IMG/VR virus record: IMGVR_UViG_3300023257_000052
Coordinates: 1 to 41,448 of that record
DNA from: a virus
Direction: 5' to 3' (one strand)
DNA length: 41,448 nt
The position numbers and the translations under genes are program-made. A model generated the notes under the pieces. It ran no database searches. It was not told where the DNA came from and was given only the letters and a program-made list of their open reading frames with translations. This document shows, in pieces, positions 30,701 to 39,558 of the stretch. Each line of letters begins with the position of its first letter. Within the stretch, counting starts at the first letter, position 1.

Positions 30701-32860
30701 TTAATTAGATTTTCTTTCTATTCTATACCATAATTTAAGATCAATAGTTGATTTTTTAAATAGTAAGTTATTAAATGTATAGAATATTATGTCATCAGAA
30801 GTATCAAATATACCAATTTCCGTTATATCCATATCTTCTGCTGTATTTATATTAGATTCAACATAATAATAATTATCATCTGAAGTTAATGTCGCTGTAT
30901 ATGTATATGTTCCTACAGGTGATTCTAAGTCATTATTAGTTATAGCATCCCATGCATTACTACCAGATGTGCCGACTTTAGCGTAACTAATATTTTCTGT
31001 TATAGAAGACATACTAAATGCACTTTTACTAATAGCTTTTATTACAGCATGACCTGCTTCGGCTGTAAAAAATGTTAATGTTACTATATTATTTGTTGTT
31101 ATAGTTACAGTAGCTGGATACATTAATTCATTACTAGAATTATAACACTGTACTTGAACAGCATAAGCATCTAAATCATGCTCAACAGTCCATAAAGTAC
31201 TTGCAGATGATTGAGTATGTGTGTATTCACCAGAAGCAACAATACCATATCCTGTAGTATCTTCTATAAATGTTACAGTCATATTATTAGCATCATCAGA
31301 TGTTATATTTAATGGAAAGAAATGACTATCTGTTAAATCTTCAATTTGTATTAATGGAAAATTATCTGCTAATGAATGTGTTATAGACCATGCTGAAGCA
31401 CCACTAGATTGAGTATGTGTATAATCTGGTAAAGTTATTACTGCAAGACCAGATGTAGCATATCCAAATGTAACTTTTATTGAATTCATTGTTAAATATT
31501 CAATATTAGATGGTATAATTTGTTCTAAATCTAAGCTAAAAAATTGAACTACAACATTTTTACTATCAAGATTATGTATAACATCCCATGATATACTAGC
31601 ACCTTCTCGTCTATATAATACTTTATCATCCAATATTGTTATTGGTTTACAACATTTAGTATCAACTGTAGCTCCAGTATCATAAAGAGCTATAAAAGAC
31701 CCTGTAAAATCTGATATTGGTGATAAAAGTAATGAATAATGAGCATATTTACATACAGGTCTTATTTCTTCCCATGCAGCTACAAGACGATCTGATAAAT
31801 CTTCATTAAAAATATAGTCATTACCATAAGATTCATTATTTAAATCTATTTCAGTTCTATAATGTGGTGATATTACTTTACTTGCAATATCAGGATATGT
31901 TCCAAATGATTCATAATATTCAGCACCAGCTCCGGCACTTAATGTTGCTGATCCATAATCAGGATAAGAAGTATATAAATGATCTTCAAAATTATCATTT
32001 ATATTTTCTGTTATTGACACATCATGCCATCTTTCATATACATTAAGATAATTAGATGTAAAGGGTATAACAGATCTAAAAACAATATATAATGATGAAT
32101 ATGTTCCTTTTCTTTTAAGTAAATCTGGTAATGCAGCAGCATATGATCTTCTATCTAAAATATCCAAATCACTTAAATAATTCATATCATAAATATCATA
32201 AATATATTCAAGATATTTTTCAGGAACTTCATCTGGATCAACCATAGACCATGTATTTTTTGACAAATTATAACATTTACTATATATCTTATCAAAAAAT
32301 AAGCTAAATAATTGTTTAAGATTAGTTGTTCTATTACCTATAGGAAGAGCTTTTAAAGCATTATTATTAAAATTATTACATACTATATTAAATTTACCAC
32401 TTCCATCGCTTAAAGGATATAATTTACCAAAATATAAAAATATCTTATTAATATTAACATAATCTTCATATTCAGATGTATTATTAATAAATTCACGAAT
32501 TTGATGCTCTTTTTTTATAAAATAAACATCATATCCAGCATATAATGCTAATTCATCTACAGTTAATATTGATGGTCTATAATTAGTAGTTTCAAGATGA
32601 AATTGATAAATGTTATCTGTTGGTGTACCACTTATAGGTATTCCTCTAATTTTATAATAACCATATTTATTAGTAGCTGCAGGTATATTATCATCTTGTT
32701 TATCTTTAATCCATAAATCAAGACCAAAACCATACTTTGCTGTTATTCCAGTTTTAGGACCTGTAAGATGGCCTGTTGTTGGGTAATCATATTCATATGG
32801 TTTAATAACATCTATAAAATCTTCCATTATAAAATATGGTATATCAATAAATTTACTCAT
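30701..32860 (-). CDS. Baseplate wedge/tail protein (gpI/gp7-like) with adhesin-type beta repeats
   Basis: A 719-residue protein, start at ATG 32860 sharing a base with the upstream stop. The N-terminal part (about 1-400) has the tail-protein-I-like segment ALPDLLKRKGTYSSLYIVFR and YLEYIYDIYDMNYLSD that fits a wedge protein next to gp6. The C-terminal half (from about 425) has three or four beta units of about 55-60 residues with W-x-I-x-H-x-L...PxxI...NxVxVTF...GxAxV, as in phage receptor-binding or fibre-attachment domains. It is likely the link between wedge and fibres. Confidence 0.7.
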   Translation of the reverse strand: MSKFIDIPYFIMEDFIDVIKPYEYDYPTTGHLTGPKTGITAKYGFGLDLWIKDKQDDNIPAATNKYGYYKIRGIPISGTPTDNIYQFHLETTNYRPSILTVDELALYAGYDVYFIKKEHQIREFINNTSEYEDYVNINKIFLYFGKLYPLSDGSGKFNIVCNNFNNNALKALPIGNRTTNLKQLFSLFFDKIYSKCYNLSKNTWSMVDPDEVPEKYLEYIYDIYDMNYLSDLDILDRRSYAAALPDLLKRKGTYSSLYIVFRSVIPFTSNYLNVYERWHDVSITENINDNFEDHLYTSYPDYGSATLSAGAGAEYYESFGTYPDIASKVISPHYRTEIDLNNESYGNDYIFNEDLSDRLVAAWEEIRPVCKYAHYSLLLSPISDFTGSFIALYDTGATVDTKCCKPITILDDKVLYRREGASISWDVIHNLDSKNVVVQFFSLDLEQIIPSNIEYLTMNSIKVTFGYATSGLAVITLPDYTHTQSSGASAWSITHSLADNFPLIQIEDLTDSHFFPLNITSDDANNMTVTFIEDTTGYGIVASGEYTHTQSSASTLWTVEHDLDAYAVQVQCYNSSNELMYPATVTITTNNIVTLTFFTAEAGHAVIKAISKSAFSMSSITENISYAKVGTSGSNAWDAITNNDLESPVGTYTYTATLTSDDNYYYVESNINTAEDMDITEIGIFDTSDDIIFYTFNNLLFKKSTIDLKLWYRIERKSN

Positions 32861-34548
32861 TATGTTTCCTCTGTAAATACACAATCATCTATAGATATTG
32901 CAGGATATTGATTACTACCTAGTGTTATTTTTCTTAACTTATTTTCACCTGTATATGTTGATGATGCTACAGTAAATTGAGGATCATTACCTATAGTGTT
33001 AGGTTCATATACTGTAGCATTAAGAACATCAATATTTCTTATTATAAGAGTTTGTATTCCCTTTGTTTGATCAAAATCATCTGTTGTTGATTCAATAGTA
33101 GTATCTGTTATGAATTCTATTATATCTATAAATGATATAGTTTCATTAAAGCTTCTATTTGTAGTACTAAAAAAGTATGTTAATTTATTTTTAACATCAT
33201 TAGATACATTAGCAAATGTATACGTTCTTTTAATTTTAATACCCATATCAATTTTAAAATAAATCAATTCAGGTAATTCATAAGCTTCATAAGCACTTAG
33301 CATTTTTCTTGGTTCAAGATATACTGAAAGAAGATCTTGATATGTTTCAGACCATTCATAAGGTTCTTCTATACCAGCACTTGCTGCTGATGTTTCTATA
33401 GTACTTGTTCCCCATTCATTAGGTATAACAGATACATAAACTTTATTATAATCAGTTACACTCCCAGATGGAGCTACTTCTTGCTCACCCCATACGTTAG
33501 CAACATCTACATCAGATCTTGATTCTAAATGAGATATATAATCTTTTGCTGTAACATTTCTATATTGTGAATGCATAACACCTGTTGAAGCATTTACAAT
33601 CTCTGTTATTGTTTCTGGATCAGCCGAACTTACTGTAGCATCTGTATTAGTTACTGTTAAATAATCATTAGAAGACCATGCTGAAGTAGTTTGATTATAT
33701 AAAAAATTGGTTTCCGGTAAAGTAATATTATCCGCACCTACAGTACCGGCAGCGCCTAAAGATTTTAATACTGTTACTGTAATATCTTCAGTAGAAGCAG
33801 GATAATTTCTTAATGATGAAAATTCTATTAAATATTTTTCATATTTATCATATTTGAACATAAAAACATCATCTTCTGTATAAAGACCTGATAAATTATC
33901 ATAAAAATCAGATATTCGGTCCCATATATCATCACCTATCTGAACCTGTATTGAAGGTGATTGATCATCTAAATCATTATCATAATCAAAATTTTCATTA
34001 GGTAAAAACAATTTATAATTAATAATATCATCACCAGTATATGTATATTCAGTAACATCACCTTGTCTAGCATATAATGAAATGGTATATGGAAATGATG
34101 CTGATAAAGGAATTGTTTCTGTATATTCTGCGGTAGTAGAAAATTTTATAACATTACCTGCTGTATCAGTAGCATCTGGACATGTTATTGTTTTCCAAGG
34201 TGATACTAAGATAGTATCACCTATAGACACACCAGCAGAAGCGCCTATAGATACTGTAACAGTAGTTGATGCTGATCTATAACCACTAGGATTATATCCT
34301 CTTAAATGTGATAACATATGTACTGTTTCGTATGTATCAGCAGTATCAATATAAATATTTTTTGCTAATTTATTTAAAAGAAATGTATTAATATCAGCAA
34401 GATATGCCATAAGTTCTATAAGAATTGCTATATTAGAACCTTCATAATTATAATCAGCAAATACAGGGTCAACTTGAAGTTGCTCTTTTATTTTTTGTAT
34501 ATATGTGTTGTAATCTATATCTAAATAACCTGGGACTAATGTAGTCAT
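32860..34548 (-). CDS. 6: Baseplate wedge protein, gp6/J-like
   Basis: A 562-residue baseplate J-like protein. The start (PGYLDIDYNTYIQKIKEQLQ) and YEGSNIAILIELMAYLADINTFLLNKLAKNIYIDTADTYETVHMLSHLRGY form the conserved helical head of T4 gp6 relatives, followed by beta domains and a helical C-terminal part (NRSFNETISFIDIIEFI). It forms the iris of the baseplate wedge. Downstream of gp25, as is standard, except that the repeat gene lies between. It begins ten bases before the end of that gene's neighbour region; ATG 34548 follows AAGGAG. Confidence 0.85.
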   Translation of the reverse strand: MTTLVPGYLDIDYNTYIQKIKEQLQVDPVFADYNYEGSNIAILIELMAYLADINTFLLNKLAKNIYIDTADTYETVHMLSHLRGYNPSGYRSASTTVTVSIGASAGVSIGDTILVSPWKTITCPDATDTAGNVIKFSTTAEYTETIPLSASFPYTISLYARQGDVTEYTYTGDDIINYKLFLPNENFDYDNDLDDQSPSIQVQIGDDIWDRISDFYDNLSGLYTEDDVFMFKYDKYEKYLIEFSSLRNYPASTEDITVTVLKSLGAAGTVGADNITLPETNFLYNQTTSAWSSNDYLTVTNTDATVSSADPETITEIVNASTGVMHSQYRNVTAKDYISHLESRSDVDVANVWGEQEVAPSGSVTDYNKVYVSVIPNEWGTSTIETSAASAGIEEPYEWSETYQDLLSVYLEPRKMLSAYEAYELPELIYFKIDMGIKIKRTYTFANVSNDVKNKLTYFFSTTNRSFNETISFIDIIEFITDTTIESTTDDFDQTKGIQTLIIRNIDVLNATVYEPNTIGNDPQFTVASSTYTGENKLRKITLGSNQYPAISIDDCVFTEET

Positions 34549-34557
34549 TTGTACTCC

Positions 34558-36096
34558 TTATTTCTTTTTTTCTTCTTCTGGATGATTTTCATAATATTGT
34601 TTTCTTATATAATGCCAATCATCTTTCATAGCATCCTTATCATTCGGATGATTATAATAATATAATTCTCTTATGCGAGTATTATCATCTTTCTTAGCAT
34701 TTTTATCTTCAGGGTTATTATGATAATATTGTTTTCTTACAATATTACCAGGATCTTTCATAGCATCTTTATCATTCGGATGATTTTCATAATATTCCAT
34801 TCTTATACTTTGATATTCATCTGTTTTAGCATCTTTATCATTCGGATGATTGTCATAATAAAATCTTCTTATATGAAGACTTTTATCTTTTTTAGCATCC
34901 TTATCATCTTGATTTTTTAAATAATATGCCTTTCTTATATTTACATTGTCATTTATTTTAGCATTAGGATCATTAGGATTATGTTTATAATATGTTATTC
35001 TTATTTCACTATCAACGTCTTTTATTGCATCTTTATCATTCGGATGATGGTCATAATATATCCTTCTTACATCATTATCACTATCTTTTTTAGCATCTTT
35101 ATCTTCAGGATGTTTTTTATAATATTCCATTCTTATACTTTGATATTCATCTGTTTTAGCATCTTTATCTTCAGGATGGTTATCATAATATCTTTTTTTA
35201 ATACCATAATCATTATCTGTTTTAGCATCAGGGTCATTTGGATGATTTTGATAATATTGTTTTCTTATAATATCAATAAATTCTTTTTTAGCATCTTTAT
35301 CATCTGGATTATTTTGATAATATAATCCCCTTATTTTAAAGTCAGAGCTATCTTTATAACCTAAACCTATAACATTTGTCCCTGTATCAACATATAATTC
35401 AGGATTTATTTCATATGTACCTTTAAACTTCTGAAAAGTCTTAAGCCATGCTATAATTCTTTTTCTAAATCCAGAGACATCAGATCCATAAACTTTTTTC
35501 TCTGGATAAAGTACCATATCCTTTTCATTATCTATATTTATAAATTGTTTTATAAGAATCCTTCCTATAGGCTTATTAATATTTTTATCATTTGTATTAA
35601 TAATATACGCTACTAAAGTACCGTATTTTATATCTTTATGTATATATTTTTGAAACATACCACCTTGTAAGTCCATACAACTTGTCCATCCACGGTCAGT
35701 ACTCATGCCAGCTAAATCATATGGATGTCTGGATATAACTATAAGCAAATCAGTTTTCTTACCACTAGTTCTTCTCTTGTCATTAATAAATACTTTTAAT
35801 AGATCTTGTTCTTTATTTTTAGACAACACTTTACCAAGTCTTAATATTTTTTTACCCGACTGTACAATACCTTTCTTATAATTAACAATCTTTAACTTAT
35901 TAGATTTAATAAAATTATCTATAGCCTTAGGAGGTTTAATGTCTTCTTTATTAGCATCAAAATCAAGGTATATCCTGTCTTCACCTTTAAAGACTTTATT
36001 AAGATATGTCTTATATTTTTTAGACAGTATAGCAGGTTTGATTTCTTTGACTTGCTTTAAAGTTAATGCTTCTTGTAAGTATTTGATAAATCTCAT
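34558..36096 (-). CDS. Repeat protein with capsid-targeting-type N-terminus
   Basis: A 512-residue protein between gp25 and gp6 genes. The start MRFIKYLQEALT resembles the T4 capsid-targeting sequence (MKTYQEFIAEA of internal protein III), with L-Q-E before A10 as a prohead-protease-type site. Residues about 120-245 contain RHPYDLAGMSTDRGWTSCMD, TLVAYIINTNDKNINKPIGRI and a YGSD phrase, a domain not assigned to a function. From about residue 257 there are twelve 22-residue units of the form IRxxYYxNHPNDKDAKxDxxxx, like a helical solenoid. It may be packed in the head and injected. Cleavage and location are inferred. Confidence 0.7.
   Translation of the reverse strand: MRFIKYLQEALTLKQVKEIKPAILSKKYKTYLNKVFKGEDRIYLDFDANKEDIKPPKAIDNFIKSNKLKIVNYKKGIVQSGKKILRLGKVLSKNKEQDLLKVFINDKRRTSGKKTDLLIVISRHPYDLAGMSTDRGWTSCMDLQGGMFQKYIHKDIKYGTLVAYIINTNDKNINKPIGRILIKQFINIDNEKDMVLYPEKKVYGSDVSGFRKRIIAWLKTFQKFKGTYEINPELYVDTGTNVIGLGYKDSSDFKIRGLYYQNNPDDKDAKKEFIDIIRKQYYQNHPNDPDAKTDNDYGIKKRYYDNHPEDKDAKTDEYQSIRMEYYKKHPEDKDAKKDSDNDVRRIYYDHHPNDKDAIKDVDSEIRITYYKHNPNDPNAKINDNVNIRKAYYLKNQDDKDAKKDKSLHIRRFYYDNHPNDKDAKTDEYQSIRMEYYENHPNDKDAMKDPGNIVRKQYYHNNPEDKNAKKDDNTRIRELYYYNHPNDKDAMKDDWHYIRKQYYENHPEEEKKK
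34561..35337 (-). repeat. Twelve 66-bp coding repeats
   Basis: The 3' two thirds of the gene at 34558 consists of about twelve units of 66 bp (22 codons), centred on HPNDKDAK. Units differ at several codons, and some are near duplicates (two units carry EYQSIRMEYY), suggesting growth by duplication. The spacing is exact and coding, so this is a protein repeat and not a CRISPR array. Confidence 0.85.
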
Positions 36097-36100
36097 ATAA

Positions 36101-36481
36101 TTAATCCTGTCTTAATATATAATCTACTGTTCTTGTTTCTGAAAGTGGAAAGTCTTTAATACCATAATCTATTTTTACCTCATATTGATTTGAATCATAG
36201 TTAGCATTAATATTTACATTACTAATAATAATTCTATCATCCCATTGCTCAATAGCTTCAAGAATTTTAGTACCTATAGTATAAGCTGTATTCTCATCCA
36301 TTGGTTCAAAAAGAGTTTGGTATATATTAACAGCAAATTCTGGTAACATTCTTCTACTTCCCTGCATTGTTGTTATTATGTTCTTTAATGAATTTTCAAC
36401 AGCATCAAATTCCGTATCTCTTGTTATATCACCATCTGTTGCTCTTGATAATTCAATATCTATATCTGAATAAACTGGCAT
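36101..36481 (-). CDS. 25: Baseplate wedge protein gp25
   Basis: A 126-residue GPW/gp25-family protein. AVENSLKNIITTMQGSRRMLPEFAVNIYQTLFEPMD is the conserved core, with the EPR-like LFEPM loop. It forms part of the inner baseplate with gp6 and gp53. ATG 36481 follows AAAAAAGGAAAA; the late-type promoter at 36589 lies 110 bases upstream. Confidence 0.88.
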   Translation of the reverse strand: MPVYSDIDIELSRATDGDITRDTEFDAVENSLKNIITTMQGSRRMLPEFAVNIYQTLFEPMDENTAYTIGTKILEAIEQWDDRIIISNVNINANYDSNQYEVKIDYGIKDFPLSETRTVDYILRQD

Positions 36482-36504
36482 TTTTTATTTTCCTTTTTTC
36501 TTAC

Positions 36505-36551
36505 ATCCTTTAATATCAATGGTTGAGTTAGGGTTTGAGCCCTACGGCATA
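36505..36551 (-). repeat. 47-bp direct repeat with hairpin, copy near gp25
   Basis: Identical to 36665-36711 except one base (36537), which falls in the 6-nt loop of a TAGGG/CCCTA hairpin. It ends AAAGGATG on the minus strand, just before the gp25 start. An 8-bp palindrome (36551-36558 with 36565-36572) adjoins it. Confidence 0.85.
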
Positions 36552-36588
36552 AGATTTATTATCTTAAATCTTATAATATATCCTATAA

Positions 36589-36596
36589 TATTTATA
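36589..36596 (-). promoter_or_regulatory. T4-type late promoter box TATAAATA
   Basis: The minus strand reads TATAAATA, the exact T4 late promoter -10, in the 230-base non-coding region 36482-36713 between the gp5-like and gp25 genes. A late promoter is expected here, as a gp55-like sigma is encoded. It would transcribe gp25, the repeat protein, gp6 and the genes that follow. The same octamer seen inside genes elsewhere is likely chance. Confidence 0.6.
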
Positions 36597-36664
36597 AAAT
36601 CTTTGTAAACTATTGATATATAAGGTCTTACAACATTCTCTTTAATCCCAACATAATATTGTAT

Positions 36665-36711
36665 ATCCTTTAATATCAATGGTTGAGTTAGGGTTTAAGC
36701 CCTACGGCATA
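36665..36711 (-). repeat. 47-bp direct repeat with hairpin, copy at the 3' end of the gp5-like gene
   Basis: Second copy of the 47-bp element, 160 bases from the first and three bases past the gp5-like stop. It has the same TAGGG/CCCTA hairpin with a loop change (C to T on the minus strand). The two copies bracket the late promoter. Confidence 0.85.
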
Positions 36712-36713
36712 GA

Positions 36714-37907
36714 TTAACTAGCTGTTGAATTTGCTGTCGCTTGCGTCAATGATGCTGATGTTGAATTTACAGCTCCTGTAGTATCTGTACCAGTTTGAAC
36801 ACCACTATGAGTATGATTGTTAAATATATCTATAAGATCTTCATTCATTAATTTTTTTTGTGGCCCTTGTTTTGATAATTCTGACGTACCACTTGTTGAT
36901 ATAAAATTTCCTGTTGCTGTAATCGTTGGAGCTGTTATAGTACAATTTCCTGTTACAGTGATATTCATTGTACCACCAATTGTTTCAGTATGACTTCCTG
37001 TAACACTTTTTGTTACAGCACCCTTTATAGTTATATTATCATTGCCTGTAACATCTTTTATCTTATTCCCAGCTATATTTATAGTATCATTACCACCAAT
37101 CTTTTTTGTCTTGTTCCCATCTATTGTTTTATTTTCATTTGATTTAATATGAATATTTTTATCATTTGTTACTATCTCATATTTATTATTATTATTCTTA
37201 ATTACAACATCTCCATTTTCAAAAACTTCTATATAAGTATTAGATGGATGATATATATGAAATCTTCTGTTATCTGGTGTATTGTCCATTTCTACAGTCA
37301 GACCACCATGTGTTGCTAGTACTATGTTATTTGGATATACTGAATTATATCCTGATGCTGGTTCGTCCCACGTACCACCACCAGCCTTTGATATTGCTAA
37401 ATCTCTTGCAGCATTTTTAGATTCGACTATAGTACTTGTAGTAACATCTCTTGCTAATTTATGGACATCAGCCTCATTTAATGCATTTGGTTTATGAGGT
37501 GCTAATATTTCTGATATTGGATATGTGCCATCAGGATCATTAAAACCTTGCTCTATATCTGGTGCAACAGATGGTATGCCAGGCACAGTAGCAAAATATC
37601 TTGGCTGCATTATATTTCCATTTTCAAAAAATAACATTACATGAGATCCCTGTAAAGGAACAGACCATAAACCAAATCCCGACACAGACCCCTCTAATAG
37701 ACCCATAACAGGCTCAGCCCAAGGTAAGTCATCTGTAGGTATACCTTCAATATCGGTCTTGATTTTAGTGGCTGTATGGACGCCAAAAACTCTTATTCTA
37801 CATCTACCAGCTTTTAAAGTGTCATCATTTGCTTCAATCACACCGCGATATATACCTTCAAGTTTTTGTCTTGCTAACTGATAATCTTGTGGTTCATTCT
37901 TTATCAT
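36714..37907 (-). CDS. 5: Baseplate central spike, gp5/gpV-like, without lysozyme domain
   Basis: A 397-residue protein. Residues about 15-115 are an OB-like domain (GIYRGVIEANDDTLKAGRCRIRVFG, DDLPWAEPVMG, GSHVMLFFENG). A linker follows, and from about 250 a series of short beta units (KTIDGNKTKKIGGNDTINIAGN..., TKSVTGSHTETIGGTMN) forms a beta-helix needle. The lysozyme domain found in T4 gp5 between these parts is absent. It pierces the outer membrane at contraction. ATG 37907 shares a base with the upstream stop. Confidence 0.85.
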   Translation of the reverse strand: MIKNEPQDYQLARQKLEGIYRGVIEANDDTLKAGRCRIRVFGVHTATKIKTDIEGIPTDDLPWAEPVMGLLEGSVSGFGLWSVPLQGSHVMLFFENGNIMQPRYFATVPGIPSVAPDIEQGFNDPDGTYPISEILAPHKPNALNEADVHKLARDVTTSTIVESKNAARDLAISKAGGGTWDEPASGYNSVYPNNIVLATHGGLTVEMDNTPDNRRFHIYHPSNTYIEVFENGDVVIKNNNNKYEIVTNDKNIHIKSNENKTIDGNKTKKIGGNDTINIAGNKIKDVTGNDNITIKGAVTKSVTGSHTETIGGTMNITVTGNCTITAPTITATGNFISTSGTSELSKQGPQKKLMNEDLIDIFNNHTHSGVQTGTDTTGAVNSTSASLTQATANSTAS

Positions 37908-39172
37908 TATGCACTCCTAACACCTGATATATTAGTCTTAACTGATTTAACAAGTGTCTTATGATGTATATCACTATAAGCATTTTTAATTAATACCATT
38001 TTATTTTTATATTGTGGTGTACCATTAGTAAAACTATGAGTTATAGACTTAATAAGATATTTTCCCTTAAGCAATAAATTTGTTTTCTCTTTACCACTAG
38101 TACTAAGCCAATTTATTTCTATCATACCACCAGCATATCTTCCTTCACATCCTCTTGTTACAATTGAAACACATTGCTGTAAACAATATTTCTTAATGAA
38201 TCTGCTATAATATATATTATCAATAATATTAGAATCACTTTCACCATCAAGTACATATCTTGTAGTACTATCACTTATATCAGTAAATAAGGTTTTTTTA
38301 CCTAACATAGTATATTTAGATATTGAAGTGGAATAATCATAACTATTATTGATAAATGTTTTAGTTTTAAAATTATAGCCTAGTCTATTACTTCCTTTTA
38401 AAACGCTAGCTCCTGTTAGATCAATGCTGCTAATATTCCATGATAATATTTTATTTCTAAGATAAAGATTAGCGCTCTCAAATACATACATACCATTATC
38501 TTTAGATATACCTGTACCAAAAGATGACATTAATTTTTTTTGTTGTAAAAGTTTTTCAAGTGTTACAAAATTAGTTCCTTTGGTGTTGTTATAAAATAAA
38601 TATCCAGCTTCACCTAATTGACTACTAGAACCGCGTCTCATCAACCATAATAAAGTTTCTTGCGGTGTCCAGTAAGGCATATAAAAATAATCAAGTGTTT
38701 CGTTAGTGTCTTCAAATTCTTCAAATTCTTCAATATCTAACATATCAGTTGCTACATCTGATACTATAGATGATATTTTAGTATCCTTCCATGACTTACT
38801 AAATTTTTTATTAGTCAAGTTCATAAAAGTGGTATCAACTATCAGCAATTCAATTGTATTAGCACTTGTTATTTGTGATCCCATATTTTGAGTTATATTA
38901 TTAACTTTATATATATCAAATTTTCTAATGATATCACTATCTTCACCATAAATAAGATGAATTTTTTCATTACCAGTGAAAGGACCAAATTCAAAAAGTC
39001 CTACCATATCATCAAATACAAGTTTACCAACAATACAGAATGACATTATATCTTCTATGAAATAAAAATTCTTGATATCTTTGTTATTTAATGTAACCAT
39101 TTGATTATCAAGCTCTATTATTATTGAGTATACCGACCCATGATCTTGTTTTTTACTAGTATCTACTGACAT
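37907..39172 (-). CDS. Baseplate hub protein, gp27/gpD-like
   Basis: A 421-residue protein just before the spike gene. The two-part beta fold start (SVYSIIIELDNQMVTLNN), GKLVFDDMVGLFEFGPFTGNEKIHLIYG, and the later WTPQETLLWLMRRG, with a barrel C-terminus (GGMIEINWLST, KGKYLIKSITHSF), fit a gpD/gp27-type hub that links the tube to the spike. Direct sequence likeness to T4 gp27 is low; synteny supports the call. Confidence 0.65.
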   Translation of the reverse strand: MSVDTSKKQDHGSVYSIIIELDNQMVTLNNKDIKNFYFIEDIMSFCIVGKLVFDDMVGLFEFGPFTGNEKIHLIYGEDSDIIRKFDIYKVNNITQNMGSQITSANTIELLIVDTTFMNLTNKKFSKSWKDTKISSIVSDVATDMLDIEEFEEFEDTNETLDYFYMPYWTPQETLLWLMRRGSSSQLGEAGYLFYNNTKGTNFVTLEKLLQQKKLMSSFGTGISKDNGMYVFESANLYLRNKILSWNISSIDLTGASVLKGSNRLGYNFKTKTFINNSYDYSTSISKYTMLGKKTLFTDISDSTTRYVLDGESDSNIIDNIYYSRFIKKYCLQQCVSIVTRGCEGRYAGGMIEINWLSTSGKEKTNLLLKGKYLIKSITHSFTNGTPQYKNKMVLIKNAYSDIHHKTLVKSVKTNISGVRSA

Positions 39173-39173
39173 A

Positions 39174-39551
39174 TTATAACTCCGATATACTTTCTATTTC
39201 TTTTAACAACATATACAAATAACTTTCTTTAAGAACTTTTATTTGATCACCTTCAGACAATTCTTCATATGGATTAATAATATTATTCATCATACATATA
39301 ACCCACCATAAATTAGATGATCCATAAATTTTAAATGATATCATATCCCACCAATCTTCGTTTTCAACATCATAAGTAAAGTAATATAGAGTATTATTAA
39401 GAATGTCATCATTAATGCTATATGATCTAAAAAAATTCATGTATTTAGTATTACTTTCTTCCAGTATATTAAATAGTTTTAAAAATGATACATTGCTGAG
39501 TCTATGATCAGTTAGAGTATAAAAATCAGTTGTTACTTTAGTTGCTGCCAT
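39174..39551 (-). CDS. 53: Baseplate wedge protein gp53-like
   Basis: A 125-residue protein, start taken at ATG 39551 behind AAGGAT. DWWDMISFKIYGSSNLWWVICMMNNIINPYEELSEGDQIKVL is the signature of gp53/LysM-like wedge proteins. It binds the wedge in the inner baseplate. Two bases separate it from the hub gene; synteny with gp48, gp5 and gp25 supports it. Confidence 0.82.
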   Translation of the reverse strand: MAATKVTTDFYTLTDHRLSNVSFLKLFNILEESNTKYMNFFRSYSINDDILNNTLYYFTYDVENEDWWDMISFKIYGSSNLWWVICMMNNIINPYEELSEGDQIKVLKESYLYMLLKEIESISEL

Positions 39552-39558
39552 AATATCC

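Noticed and set aside
34561-35337. Regular 66-bp repeats as a CRISPR array
   Set aside because: The repeats are coding in one frame, spacers are not unique, and the unit has no palindromic CRISPR repeat of 25-40 bp.
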